Part shown: positions 52,794 through 60,703 of the stretch, piece by piece
Numbering within the stretch: the stretch's first letter is position 1
Layout of the letters: each line of letters starts with the position of its first letter
Origin: an uncultured bacterium
GTDB taxonomy: Bacteria > Bacillota > Bacilli > Lactobacillales > Lactobacillaceae
Reading direction: 5' to 3'
Assembly: GCA_905214545.1 (NCBI GenBank)
Contig: CAJMMO010000003.1
Coordinates: 124,001 to 188,000, forward strand
DNA: 64,000 bases
The notes under the pieces: generated by a model
Databases searched by the model: none
Told to the model about the DNA's origin: nothing
The model's input: only the letters and a program-made list of their open reading frames with translations
Made by a program: the position numbers and the translations under genes

Positions 52794-52915
52794 GTCCAGT
52801 CACTTCCGATGATGTTATACAAGTTGTGAAGTTAGTCAAATAATTGTGTCATTCGTTATTTAAATTATAGTGTATTCCACCCCATTACACCACCTTAATT
52901 CACAAAAATAGGCAA

Positions 52916-52953
52916 AGAAAAAGTGTACCAATACAAGTTGGTACACTTTTTTC
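52916..52953 (-). terminator. Terminator after the ABC/DUF4870 operon
   Basis: AAAGTGTACCAA/TTGGTACACTTTT stem with T run on the minus strand. Confidence 0.85.
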
Positions 52954-52963
52954 TTCTCTCTTT

Positions 52964-53314
52964 TTAATTAATTAAAACGCGGATCGCCTGCGCAACGTTG
53001 TAAATCAAGCTGCCCATAGCAACCAGCGCCGTAATCGCCATCAAAGCGATACTGAGCCAGCCCCAAGTCAGCGGCGACGACCCCGCCGCAAAGGCCCCGC
53101 TAACGCCCAGTGCTACCAAGCAAACCAGCCCAAACAGCACCGGCAGCAGCTGGCTCCAAAAAGCCCGCTTAGCATGCCACTTGATGTAAGGCTTATCCGA
53201 CCCCACAATCCACACAATCAGCGGAAAAATGACCGGCAAAAAGAAGTAGCTGAAATATGAAACCGCAGCCAAAATCTTTTGCGAAGTGCTTGCTTGCTCT
53301 TGAAAATCACTCAT
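52964..53314 (-). CDS. DUF4870-like membrane protein
   Basis: A 116-residue protein with three membrane helices (about 18-38, 55-74, 84-108). The opening QKILAAVSYFSYFFLPVIFPLIVWIV and the DKPYIKWHAKRAFWSQL motif are typical of DUF4870. Function unknown. It lies 17 bases after the ABC permease gene and probably shares its transcript. Confidence 0.8.
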   Translation of the reverse strand: MSDFQEQASTSQKILAAVSYFSYFFLPVIFPLIVWIVGSDKPYIKWHAKRAFWSQLLPVLFGLVCLVALGVSGAFAAGSSPLTWGWLSIALMAITALVAMGSLIYNVAQAIRVLIN

Positions 53315-53331
53315 GATTACTATCTCCTACT

Positions 53332-55143
53332 CTAGTCTTTCTGCAAGACGATATTTTCGTACAACTTCACAGTAATTAAATAATAAACCATATAGAGTAC
53401 TAAAAAGATAGTGAAAGGAATCCAAATCTTGTCATAAGGGTTCGGCAGCAAGGACTTGAAAAATTGCAGGCCGAACAACACGTCGATGATGCCTAAAACG
53501 GCAGGCAGCGCAAACAGCGTCCCAATCTCGCTTCTAATTGAGGACTTGAGCAATCTGGTCTGCGTCCCCATCTTCCACAGCATCTTGTAGCGCGGGCTGT
53601 CGCTGGCCGCCCCGCTCAAGACCTTGAACATCAAAGTCGAAGCCAGCATGGCCAAAAAGGCAATCCCTAAGAAAAAGCCCATGAATTCAAAGCCCGACGC
53701 CATCGTCGAAATGAAGCGGTAACTTGCCGTCTTGGTGTTGTTCGCCAAAATGTCAGTAGATACCCCAGCATCCTTACCCTTAATCACCGAGTGGATGCTT
53801 GCGTTTTGCAGCTTCTCCAGCTGGGTAAAGTTCTTCCGGAAGTCGTTCACCATTAACAGTCGGCTCTGGTATTCCTTGCCGCCCAGCTTGTCATAGTCTT
53901 GCTTTGACACAATCTTAGCTTCTGAGGTTGCAAACTGCGTCAAGTCTGCCAGCTGCACCCTGCTGTACTCAGTGTTCGTGATCGGCTTCGTGCGCCAGTC
54001 CTGTTGGCCATTGTTTAAAAAGAATTCCTGGTACTTGAACCGGCCGTTTGCAACCTCATCTTTGTTGAAGTAGACATACTTGCCCTTTTGCCCAACCTTG
54101 TAGTGCAGGTCCTTTTCGGATTTCACAGAAACCTTTTTCAACTGTTTATCAACAGCCGGCGTCTTCTTGTAGATGATCAGGTCGTAGTAAGTCGACTTCA
54201 GCGTGTTGTCCGCCAGGTTGTTGAAGTTCAGCCCCACCGTGATCGCACCTAAAGCAAGGGCAAACAGCAAGGAAACTACCGTCAAGATTCTGGTGTAGTC
54301 GCCCAAGCGGAACTTCAGCTGGCCTAAAGTGAAGGAGTGCAGCTTCTTGTATTTGAAGCTGGTGTTTTTTCTCAACAGGTTGACAATGCCTGTGAAAAAC
54401 GAGTCGAAGATGAAAAATGAACCGCTGACAATGGTGAAAAAGCCGATGATGATCGAGTTCGTCATCAAGGTCTTGTAGTTCCACATTGCCCAGTAGCCCG
54501 CTGCCACCAAGGCAATACCCAAGACGGCCTCAATGGCCTTCCAGGCCTTGCGGCTGCGCAGCTTGACCGGCTTTTGGTCTTCGTGCAGCAGATTGATCAG
54601 GTTCGTGTTGACCAGCTTGTGCCGGTTCCAGAGCGCTGCCAGCAAGAACAAGGCTGCAAAAAAGACAATTGTCCACAGCATCGCCGGCACGTAAAAGCCC
54701 AAGAACTTGTGGATCTGCAGGCCCATCTGCGAGATCAGCAGCTGGGAGACCAGCTGGGTCAAGCCGATACCCAGCACGATGCCCAAAACAGAGGCCAGCA
54801 GGCCGACCACCAAGGTTTCCGTGAAGATCAGGCGGCCGATCTTGCTGTTGCGGGCCCCCAGCATCATGTAGGTGCCGTAGTCCTTTTTCCTCATGCTCAG
54901 CAAAAAACTGTTGGCGTAGACGATGTAGACCAAAGTGATAATGGCTAACAGCGCGATCCCGAAGCCGAAGACGACCTTCGTGATCGAAAAGGCAATCACC
55001 AAGGCGCCCTTTAAAAAGGCCGGGTTGATCGCAATGGTCATAAACATGTAGAAGATAGCACTGGCTAAAGTCAGGCCGGAGAACAGGACCGCGTAATCAC
55101 GGAAGCGGCTCTTAATCCCCGTTAAAGAAAGTTTCCACAACAT
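53332..55143 (-). CDS. ABC transporter permease, BceB-like
   Basis: A 603-residue permease with about ten membrane helices in the FtsX/BceB layout: one N-terminal helix, three helices (about 55-175), more helices to 300, a large extracellular domain (about 310-465) and four terminal helices. BceB-type transporters resist cell-wall antibiotics by removing them from lipid targets. The paired ATPase gene is 15 bases upstream. There is no two-component system next to it, which is unusual for this class. Confidence 0.9.
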   Translation of the reverse strand: MLWKLSLTGIKSRFRDYAVLFSGLTLASAIFYMFMTIAINPAFLKGALVIAFSITKVVFGFGIALLAIITLVYIVYANSFLLSMRKKDYGTYMMLGARNSKIGRLIFTETLVVGLLASVLGIVLGIGLTQLVSQLLISQMGLQIHKFLGFYVPAMLWTIVFFAALFLLAALWNRHKLVNTNLINLLHEDQKPVKLRSRKAWKAIEAVLGIALVAAGYWAMWNYKTLMTNSIIIGFFTIVSGSFFIFDSFFTGIVNLLRKNTSFKYKKLHSFTLGQLKFRLGDYTRILTVVSLLFALALGAITVGLNFNNLADNTLKSTYYDLIIYKKTPAVDKQLKKVSVKSEKDLHYKVGQKGKYVYFNKDEVANGRFKYQEFFLNNGQQDWRTKPITNTEYSRVQLADLTQFATSEAKIVSKQDYDKLGGKEYQSRLLMVNDFRKNFTQLEKLQNASIHSVIKGKDAGVSTDILANNTKTASYRFISTMASGFEFMGFFLGIAFLAMLASTLMFKVLSGAASDSPRYKMLWKMGTQTRLLKSSIRSEIGTLFALPAVLGIIDVLFGLQFFKSLLPNPYDKIWIPFTIFLVLYMVYYLITVKLYENIVLQKD

Positions 55144-55158
55144 AGTTCGTTCTCCTTT

Positions 55159-55905
55159 TTAACGCCGACCCAGTTCAGCGATGATTTCCTGGTAGAATTC
55201 TTTATTCGTCTTGTTTTCCTTCTTCAGCTCCTTGCCGATGCGGCCGTCCTTGATGAAGAGGATGCGCTGGGCGTAAGAAGCAGAAAACGGGTCGTGGGTT
55301 ACCATCAAGATCGAGACTTGGTCTTTTTGGTTCAAGTCGGCCATGGTCTCCAGCAGTTCAGTAGCAGACTTGGAGTCCAGCGCCCCGGTCGGCTCATCCC
55401 CGTACAGGATGGCCGGGTTGTGGACCAGCGCCCGGGCTGCGGCCACTCTTTGTTTTTGCCCGCCGGAAACTTCTGCCGGGTACTTGTCTAAGATCTGGCC
55501 GATGCCTAAGCGGTTAGCGATCTTATCGACTTTGTCGTCGATCTCCTTGGCCTTCACGTTTTGCAGGGACAGCGGCAGCGCAATGTTTTCGCGGTTGGTT
55601 AAATTTTCCAGCAAGTTGAAGTCCTGGAAGATGAAGCCGATCTCGCGGCCGCGGAAGTCAGCCATCTCGTTTTTCTTCAAGGCGGTGATGTCTTGGTTGT
55701 TGACGAAGACGTTGCCGCTAGTCGGCTGGTCCAAGGTGGACAAGATGTTTAAAAGCGTGGTCTTGCCGGAACCGGACGCGCCCATGATGCCGACGAACTC
55801 GCCTTTTTCCACAGAGAAATCGACGCCCTTTAAGGCCTGGTATTGTTTTTCGTTTTTCTTGCCGTAAGTCTTGGTGACTTGCTCAACTTTCAAGATTTCA
55901 GTCAT
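55159..55905 (-). CDS. ABC transporter ATPase, BceA-like
   Basis: A 248-residue ATPase with Walker A GASGSGKTT (about 40-48), the signature VSGGQKQRVAAARAL (about 145-159), Walker B ILYGDEPTGALDSKS and switch His in MVTHD. All motifs are intact. It is the first gene of the operon with the BceB-like permease and the DUF4870 protein. It belongs to the MacB/BceA group that drives mechanotransmission permeases. Confidence 0.95.
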   Translation of the reverse strand: MTEILKVEQVTKTYGKKNEKQYQALKGVDFSVEKGEFVGIMGASGSGKTTLLNILSTLDQPTSGNVFVNNQDITALKKNEMADFRGREIGFIFQDFNLLENLTNRENIALPLSLQNVKAKEIDDKVDKIANRLGIGQILDKYPAEVSGGQKQRVAAARALVHNPAILYGDEPTGALDSKSATELLETMADLNQKDQVSILMVTHDPFSASYAQRILFIKDGRIGKELKKENKTNKEFYQEIIAELGRR

Positions 55906-55926
55906 CGTTTTGCTCCCTTAAGTCAT

Positions 55927-55974
55927 ACTGTATTATGTGTATAATACAGTACAATGCTAAGGGGAAGTTGTCAA
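55927..55974 (-). promoter_or_regulatory. ABC operon promoter with 24-bp dyad over the -10 box
   Basis: TTGACA (55969-55974), 17 bases, TACTGT (55946-55951) on the minus strand. A perfect dyad, ACTGTATTAT-4-ATAATACAGT (55927-55950), overlaps the -10 box and the expected start of transcription, so a repressor is likely. No cognate regulator gene is adjacent. Confidence 0.75.
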
Positions 55975-55988
55975 TTCTTTTTCCAAAA

Positions 55989-56031
55989 TAAAAAAGCGCA
56001 CCAGCTCAAAAAGAACTAGTGCGCTTTTATT
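55989..56031. terminator. Terminator after the GNAT gene
   Basis: AAAAGCGCAC/GTGCGCTTTT stem with loop between the GNAT stop and the ABC promoter. Confidence 0.75.
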
Positions 56032-56042
56032 CTTTAAAGATA

Positions 56043-56465
56043 TTATTTTTGCCAGGCCATCAAATACTCGGCAGCATTCGTGTCTCTATCTAAGTCTTTG
56101 CCAAAGCGGACAAAGCCTTCACGCTTGTAAAATTCTACGGCGCGCTCGTTTTGTTCGTAGACATGAAGTTTTAAGCTTTCATGCAGGCTCTTAGCCTGGT
56201 CTAGCAGCTGCTTGCCGATGCCTTGCGCGCGGCTGTTTTTCTCGACAAAAAGGCCGGCGACGTAGTTGTCAACAAGGCCGATAAAACCGGCCACCTTGCC
56301 GTCTTTTTCAAAGACAAAGACGTCGGCTTGCGGCAGCTGGGCAGCCACCGCGTCAAAGTGGTCGCGCCAGTAGGCCTTGGGGATAAAGGGGTGGGCTTCA
56401 ATGTTGCCTGCCAGCCAGATCTGCATCACTTGCGGCAGGTCCTTTTTTTGCAATTTGCGAATCAT
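56043..56465 (-). CDS. GNAT acetyltransferase
   Basis: A 140-residue GNAT protein: IRKLQKKDLPQVMQIW opening, FVEKNSRAQGIGKQLLDQAK acetyl-CoA loop, LHVYEQNERAVEFYKREGFV ending. Its ATG shares one base with the stop of a 35-residue gene upstream, so the two are translated together. Confidence 0.88.
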   Translation of the reverse strand: MIRKLQKKDLPQVMQIWLAGNIEAHPFIPKAYWRDHFDAVAAQLPQADVFVFEKDGKVAGFIGLVDNYVAGLFVEKNSRAQGIGKQLLDQAKSLHESLKLHVYEQNERAVEFYKREGFVRFGKDLDRDTNAAEYLMAWQK

Positions 56466-56572
56466 TACTCTTCAATCCAGGGGTCTTTTTTCGGCTTGTG
56501 GTAGCCGAATTCGTCGATTTCAATTTCTTCTGCCGGCAAGTCTTTGCGCGTTGGCCATTTTTTCTTAGTCAT
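56465..56572 (-). CDS. 35-residue conserved-looking small protein
   Basis: A short ORF beginning MTKKKWPTRKDLPAEEIEID and ending DPWIEE, with AAAGG 8 bases before the ATG and its TAA overlapping the next ATG (TAATG). The charged, soluble, Trp- and Pro-containing sequence and translational coupling argue that it is real. Function unknown; it may only aid expression of the acetyltransferase. Confidence 0.65.
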   Translation of the reverse strand: MTKKKWPTRKDLPAEEIEIDEFGYHKPKKDPWIEE

Positions 56573-56598
56573 TGCTTTTTCCTTTCAAGTAATGGCTG

Positions 56599-57075
56599 TT
56601 AAGTAAGGTCACAGGTTAAAACGACCATGTCTTGTAAAAGCAGGCCGCCTTCATGGATGGGCTGGTCGTAGTTATTCACAAAAAAGTCCCTTTTTACATC
56701 GGTAATCCGAAAGCCCATTTTCTGATAAAGGTAGAGCTGTTTAAAACTCGTACTCCCGGTGCCGATCTGCAGCTCGGGGTAGTCGCGCTCTTTGGCGTAG
56801 TCGATTGCGAATTGCAGCAGCTGGGTTGCAAAGCCGCGGTTTTCAAATTCGGGCGCAGTGGCGATGTTTTTGATCTCCAAGGTAGCCGGCGTGGTCTCTT
56901 GCAACACCATGATGGCGACGAGCTGGTCGTCGCGGCGGATCTCAAAGGTCTTGCCTGCCTGCAGGTATTTTTGGATCATGTTTTGGCTGGGGTCTGCCCG
57001 CAAGAGCAGTTGCCAGTGCTCGGCAGTCACATCCCCAACGCGGGTAATTTCAAATTGTTTAGTCGTGTTTTGCAA
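56599..57075 (-). CDS. GNAT acetyltransferase
   Basis: A 158-residue GNAT protein with IKNIATAPEFENRGFATQLLQFAIDYA as the acetyl-CoA region and LYLYQKMGFRITDVKRDFF as the C-terminal strand-helix. It is first in a possible operon with the 35-residue gene and the next GNAT gene. Substrate unknown. Confidence 0.85.
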   Translation of the reverse strand: MQNTTKQFEITRVGDVTAEHWQLLLRADPSQNMIQKYLQAGKTFEIRRDDQLVAIMVLQETTPATLEIKNIATAPEFENRGFATQLLQFAIDYAKERDYPELQIGTGSTSFKQLYLYQKMGFRITDVKRDFFVNNYDQPIHEGGLLLQDMVVLTCDLT

Positions 57076-57107
57076 ATGCGATCACCTATTTAAATTGTTT
57101 CTTTTTA

Positions 57108-57250
57108 TTATACTGGACCCCGGAAACCGCTTCCTTAATTTTGCCTGGCAGGACACAAAAAAAGGCCCCATCTACGATGATGAGGCGCTTGGTGCTGCTA
57201 TGGCAGCCAACTGGGAAAACAAGCGGCAATTGCTGACAGTTTCTAAATAA
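57108..57250 (+). pseudogene. Possible gene remnant (3' end of an unknown gene)
   Basis: An open frame ending NFAWQDTKKGPIYDDEALG, then AAMAANWENKRQLLTVSK and a stop, directly followed by a strong terminator. Codon use looks coding, but there is no start codon or ribosome binding site and the upstream part runs into the opposite GNAT gene. It is best explained as the tail of a deleted gene. I do not recognise the family. Confidence 0.35.
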
Positions 57251-57286
57251 AAAAGGATCCTAGTTTTAGACTAGGATCTTTTTTGT
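57250..57286. terminator. Bidirectional terminator
   Basis: AAAAGGATCCTAG/CTAGGATCTTTT stem with flanking A and T runs. Confidence 0.85.
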
Positions 57287-57310
57287 TTCAAGTTAACTTA
57301 AAACTTTTTC

Positions 57311-58498
57311 TTATTCCAATAACCAATCGATGACATTTTTTTGAGAGATACCATTATCGTCGTAATTGCCAGGATCCTGCGTTAACAAGATTTTAGCGTA
57401 ATTATCACGGATCTCTAAAAATGGTGCGATTTCTCTTTCGTAGGTCTTGCTGTCCTGTACCGTCAAACTGACTTGATAGTATTCTTTGCGGCCATCATGA
57501 ATTGCCACAAAGTCTACCTCTTTTGCTCCCAAGGTTCCGACGTAGACTTCATATCCCCGCCGCTTCAATTCCAAGTAGACAATGCTTTCCAACCGGCTGC
57601 CCATGTTAGGCCGTTTCTGGCCGAGCAAGGCCCGTCTCAAAGCCGGATCTACCGCGTAATATTTACTATTCAGCTGTAAATATTTTTTACCAGCAATATC
57701 GTAGCGATCGCATTTATAAAAAAGATAGGCGTTGATCAGCTTTTCTAAATAAGAAACTACGGTTGTTGGCGAAGTTTTCAAATTGTTCGCCGTCAAGGTA
57801 TTGGCAATTTTCGTCGGGTTGATCAGATTGCCATTTGTTTCAGTTAAAAAGGCAGCGATTGCTTGCAGCAAGGTGGCATTGCCGCGTTCGGTGCGCGCCA
57901 AAATATCTTTCACCAAAACGGTATTAATAATGCCTTGGATATAGGAAAGGTATGTGTTGTCATCCGTTAATTCAGTGGCAAATGGGAAACCGCCCCGGTC
58001 TAAGAAGCGGGCAAAGGCCTCCTGTTTGCTTAATGCAGGCACGGTTTGGATGTATTCCTTAAATGAGTACGGGTAAACCGGTATTTCGATATATCTGCCC
58101 GCTAAAAGAGTTGCCAGTTCGCCAGACAGCATGAATGCATTGGAACCAGTGATATATAGATCGACATTTTTCTTGATAAATAGACTATCGATAGCTTTTT
58201 CAAAATGAGGGATGTCTTGAATTTCATCGAGAAAAACATAGTTCATTTTATCGGGAACCAGCTGACTATTAATGTGAGCAAACAGATCTAGATAGTTTTT
58301 GATCTCAGCCAGGCCTAAATCTTCAAAATTCAGATTCTGAATTTGCTCCTGCTCGACGCCCTCTCTCAGCAGCTTTTCTTGAAATAGCTGCAGGATCGTC
58401 GATTTGCCGGATCTGCGCACGCCTGTCAAAACTTTTATGATTTGCTTATCACGCAACTTTTCTAATTGATCTAAATAAGTTGGTCTAGGTATCATCAT
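57311..58498 (-). CDS. AAA ATPase with DUF4143 domain
   Basis: A 395-residue ATPase of the AAA_14/DUF4143 type. Walker A GVRRSGKSTIL (about 26-36), Walker B YVFLDEIQDI (about 87-96), sensor ITGSNAFMLSGEL, then a winged-helix part and a C-terminal nuclease-like DUF4143 domain (YLELKRRGYEVYVGTLGAKEVDFVAI). The ExDF pattern at its end resembles PD-(D/E)xK nucleases. The cellular role is unknown. The promoter region holds 40-bp tandem repeats and a related sequence lies just past its stop codon. Confidence 0.9.
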   Translation of the reverse strand: MMIPRPTYLDQLEKLRDKQIIKVLTGVRRSGKSTILQLFQEKLLREGVEQEQIQNLNFEDLGLAEIKNYLDLFAHINSQLVPDKMNYVFLDEIQDIPHFEKAIDSLFIKKNVDLYITGSNAFMLSGELATLLAGRYIEIPVYPYSFKEYIQTVPALSKQEAFARFLDRGGFPFATELTDDNTYLSYIQGIINTVLVKDILARTERGNATLLQAIAAFLTETNGNLINPTKIANTLTANNLKTSPTTVVSYLEKLINAYLFYKCDRYDIAGKKYLQLNSKYYAVDPALRRALLGQKRPNMGSRLESIVYLELKRRGYEVYVGTLGAKEVDFVAIHDGRKEYYQVSLTVQDSKTYEREIAPFLEIRDNYAKILLTQDPGNYDDNGISQKNVIDWLLE

Positions 58499-58520
58499 GA
58501 ATTCCCCTAAGCAATATTAA

Positions 58521-58640
58521 ATTAACTTAAATCTTATATGTATTATAGCATCTATTTTAAGTTAACTTAAATCTCATATGGATCTAGCTGTCTATTTGAA
58601 GTTAACTTAAATCTTTTCCAATAATATCTAAGCAAAAAAG
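58521..58640. repeat. 40-bp tandem repeats upstream of the AAA ATPase
   Basis: AGTTAACTTAAATCT-like units start at 58521, 58561 and 58601, exactly 40 bases apart, with similar intervening sequence (ATATG then CTATTT). The core AAGTTAACTT is a palindrome. A fourth AGTTAACTTAAA is at 57291-57302 on the far side of the gene. Confidence 0.75.
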
Positions 58641-58669
58641 ACCAGGCATTAATGCCTGGTCTTTTTTTA
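58633..58669. terminator. Bidirectional terminator-like hairpin
   Basis: AAAAGACCAGGCATT/AATGCCTGGTCTTTTTTT stem, isolated between the repeat block and the RNA modules. Confidence 0.7.
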
Positions 58670-58865
58670 CTTGCGCGGGCTTAACCCATTCACTAGCAAG
58701 TTAACTGCGTTATCTGCTTCTTCATTTTAGGCCTTGCAGTCTTACTTTGTGGCCATGATAAACTACAAGCAGGCCGGACTTGACGAGTTGCTTCCTGATA
58801 GTTCGGCTCAGCAGTTAACGTGGCTACCCACCCCTCAAACATTTTGAGCTACGGAGGTGGACGCT

Positions 58866-58898
58866 ATGTTGATCAGGAACAGACTGGGGGGAAAATAA
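58866..58898 (+). pseudogene. Degenerate small toxin-like ORF, copy 1
   Basis: GGAGGTG, 6 bases, ATG, then only 10 codons (MLIRNRLGGK). Compared with copy 2 about 20 bases are missing and the frame is lost. There is no hydrophobic helix, so it cannot be a normal Fst/Ldr toxin. Confidence 0.4.
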
Positions 58899-58986
58899 AA
58901 AAGCTAGCCAAAACGGCTAGCTTATCCAACAGTCACTTGAGCTGCGATTGAGGGTAACGAGGTACCGCTAGTTGCCCTCTTTTCAT
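58893..58986 (-). ncRNA. Antisense RNA, copy 1 (antitoxin-like)
   Basis: Promoter TTGAAA (59015-59020), 17 bases, TATCAT (58992-58997) on the minus strand. The RNA of about 90 bases has a GAGGGCAAC/GTTACCCTC hairpin, a GCAGCTCAAG recognition part and a GCTAGCC-GTTTT-GGCTAGC terminator. It overlaps the end of the plus-strand transcript. Its CGCAGCTCAA also complements CTTTGAGCTACG-like sequence (58842-58853) beside the ORF's ribosome binding site. Confidence 0.6.
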
Positions 58987-59172
58987 CTGAAATGATATCT
59001 AATCTCAGCTTATTTTTCAATACGGGCCATTTAGGCCTTGCGGTCTTACTTTGTGGCCATGATAGACTACAAGCAGGCCGGCCTCGACGAGTTGCTTCCT
59101 GAGAGGACGGCTTAGTGAGACGGACATGGTCGCTCACCCCTCAATAATTCCGGATTACGCGAGGTGATGACT

Positions 59173-59244
59173 ATGTTAACTTGGATAGAAACGAGGATTC
59201 GGCATGACAGCCGCGGTAATAAAAAAGCTAGCCGAAACGGCTAG
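59173..59244 (+). CDS. 23-residue toxin-like ORF, copy 2
   Basis: GAGGTGATGACT then ATG; the peptide starts MLTWIETRIRHDS and ends KKASRNG, with the stop inside the terminator stem. A WxxxR then charged tail ending near the terminator recalls the end of Fst-type toxins, but the usual hydrophobic helix is missing. It may be a remnant or an unusual short peptide. Confidence 0.4.
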   Translation: MLTWIETRIRHDSRGNKKASRNG

Positions 59245-59310
59245 CTCATCCTCGATCATTCCAGATCACGCTTGAGGGTAACAAGTGGCCGCTCGTTGCC
59301 CTCTTTTCAT
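59215..59310 (-). ncRNA. Antisense RNA, copy 2 (antitoxin-like)
   Basis: Promoter TTGAAA (59339-59344), 17 bases, TATCAT (59316-59321). Same hairpin-recognition-terminator layout as copy 1, but the recognition part is GCGTGATCTGGAATGAT, matching the copy-2 leader ATAATTCCGGATTACGC (59144-59160) and not copy 1. Confidence 0.6.
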
Positions 59311-59356
59311 CTGAAATGATATCTAATCTAGACTAATTTTTCAATATGGGCGGCCT

Positions 59357-60553
59357 TTACTTCATTTCTGAATTTTGCGGATATTTCATCTCAGTCCAGC
59401 CGCCAAATTCCTTGTGCAGGGCCGCAATGTTCTCAGAGCCTGGCAAGGCAACGCCTGGCTTTGGGCTGGAGAAGTTTGCAATCATCCCCTGCGTCATGTG
59501 GTTTGCTTTAGCCTGCTCCACAGTGATTGCACTGACGACTTCGCTATCTTTACCAGCCAAAATCTTTTCAGCAAACAGCGGGTCAATGATGTTCGCACGG
59601 CCCACAGCAACCAGGTCGCTCAATTTCAAGGCAGCCTCAGCCTTTTCTTTATCCGTGACACCGCCGACGATGATTTCCTTAGCACCGTTCAAAACTGGTT
59701 TAAAAAGCTCAGCAAAGGTCTTGTCAGAGTCGGCAGGCTTTTGGTCAAAGCTTGGCATGGACAAGTGGACATAATCCAAAGGATAGTTCTTGGTGATTTC
59801 GTCGATCAGCTTGGTTGACTCGTGCCAAGTATAACCAACGTTGTCGCCATTAATTTCTTCCGGGCTGATCCTGTAGCCCACGATGAAGTCTTGCGGCGCA
59901 TCTTTTTTAACTTCGTTCATGACGGAGTCGACGACCGCCAGCGGGAAGTTCATGCGCTTTTCTGCCGAGCCGCCCCAGTGGTCAGTCCGGTGGTTTGAGT
60001 AAGCAGAGACAAACTGCTGAATCAAGTAGTGGTTGGCCCCGTGGATCTCCACGCCGTCAAAGCCGGCCTCGATTGCCCGCTTTGCGGCCTTGCCAAAGTC
60101 GGCCACGATGTCTTCAACTTGCTCAGAGCTGAATTCATGCACCTTGTATGGCAAAAACGGGAAATCCAGTGTCGACGGGGCGTAGACTTTTTTGCCCTGC
60201 ATGGCCCGGTAGTTGGCCTCCCGGCCCGTGTGCGCGATCTGCATGATGGCCTTGTTGCCGGAGTGTTTGATAGCCGCTGCGACCTTTTTTAATTGGGGCA
60301 AGAAGCGGTCGTCGTAGACGGCAAGCTGCTCGCGGCCGCGCTTCCCGGTCAGGGCTGGGCCGCCATTTTCGCTGACGTACATGTACTCGGTGATGACCAT
60401 GCCGCCGGACTTTGAGTGGGCGTTGTAATAATCAATTGTGTCTTGGGTGGCGTAACCATCTTCACCGCTGTTAGTCAGCATTGGTGATTGGACGAAGCGG
60501 TTGGCAACCGTGGCGCCATGCCGAAAAGTTAAGGGATCACTTAATTGAGTCAT
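59357..60553 (-). CDS. NADH:flavin oxidoreductase, old yellow enzyme family
   Basis: A 398-residue TIM-barrel FMN enzyme. Landmarks: NRFVQSPMLTNSGEDGYAT near the start, QIAHTGREANYR, GFDGVEIHGANHYLIQQFVSAYSNHRTDHWGGSAEKRMNFPL (substrate His/Asn pair and FMN contacts) and VAVGRANIIDPLFAEKIL. It reduces activated alkenes or similar electrophiles. The frame is open to 60652, but GGAGG lies 7 bases before the ATG at 60553. Confidence 0.93.
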   Translation of the reverse strand: MTQLSDPLTFRHGATVANRFVQSPMLTNSGEDGYATQDTIDYYNAHSKSGGMVITEYMYVSENGGPALTGKRGREQLAVYDDRFLPQLKKVAAAIKHSGNKAIMQIAHTGREANYRAMQGKKVYAPSTLDFPFLPYKVHEFSSEQVEDIVADFGKAAKRAIEAGFDGVEIHGANHYLIQQFVSAYSNHRTDHWGGSAEKRMNFPLAVVDSVMNEVKKDAPQDFIVGYRISPEEINGDNVGYTWHESTKLIDEITKNYPLDYVHLSMPSFDQKPADSDKTFAELFKPVLNGAKEIIVGGVTDKEKAEAALKLSDLVAVGRANIIDPLFAEKILAGKDSEVVSAITVEQAKANHMTQGMIANFSSPKPGVALPGSENIAALHKEFGGWTEMKYPQNSEMK

Positions 60554-60623
60554 AATTAGCCTCCTCATTTTTACAATTGCTTGTGTACGTAACCATTTTA
60601 ACATGCTAACAATTTGTAAGTAA

Positions 60624-60667
60624 AATAAAAAAGGTGTCCTAGTTTTCAACAATTAGGACACCTTTTT
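60624..60667. terminator. Terminator hairpin, left flank of the TetR/reductase cassette
   Basis: AGGTGTCCTA/TAGGACACCT stem with loop GTTTTCAACAAT and A/T runs. Its near twin is at 62397-62440. Confidence 0.85.
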
Positions 60668-60703
60668 AAATTATGCCGTTATTGGCAAAGATCTATGCAG
60701 CAC

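Larger units (their letters stand above)
58727..59354. repeat. Tandem duplication of a type I toxin-antitoxin-like module
   Basis: Copy 1 is 58727-59030 and copy 2 is 59031-59354. Both start TTAGGCCTTGC and end TTTTTCAATA. Copy 2 has about 20 extra bases, located in the small ORF. Conserved between copies: the left 90 bases, a GCTAGCC/GGCTAGC terminator for the minus strand, a GAGGGTAAC/GTTGCCCTC terminator for the plus strand, and a minus-strand promoter. Confidence 0.85.

Noticed and set aside
58922..59137. 71-residue minus-strand open frame in the duplicated RNA module
   Set aside because: It spans the boundary of the two copies and overlaps the antisense promoter; the antisense-RNA reading explains the conserved parts better.
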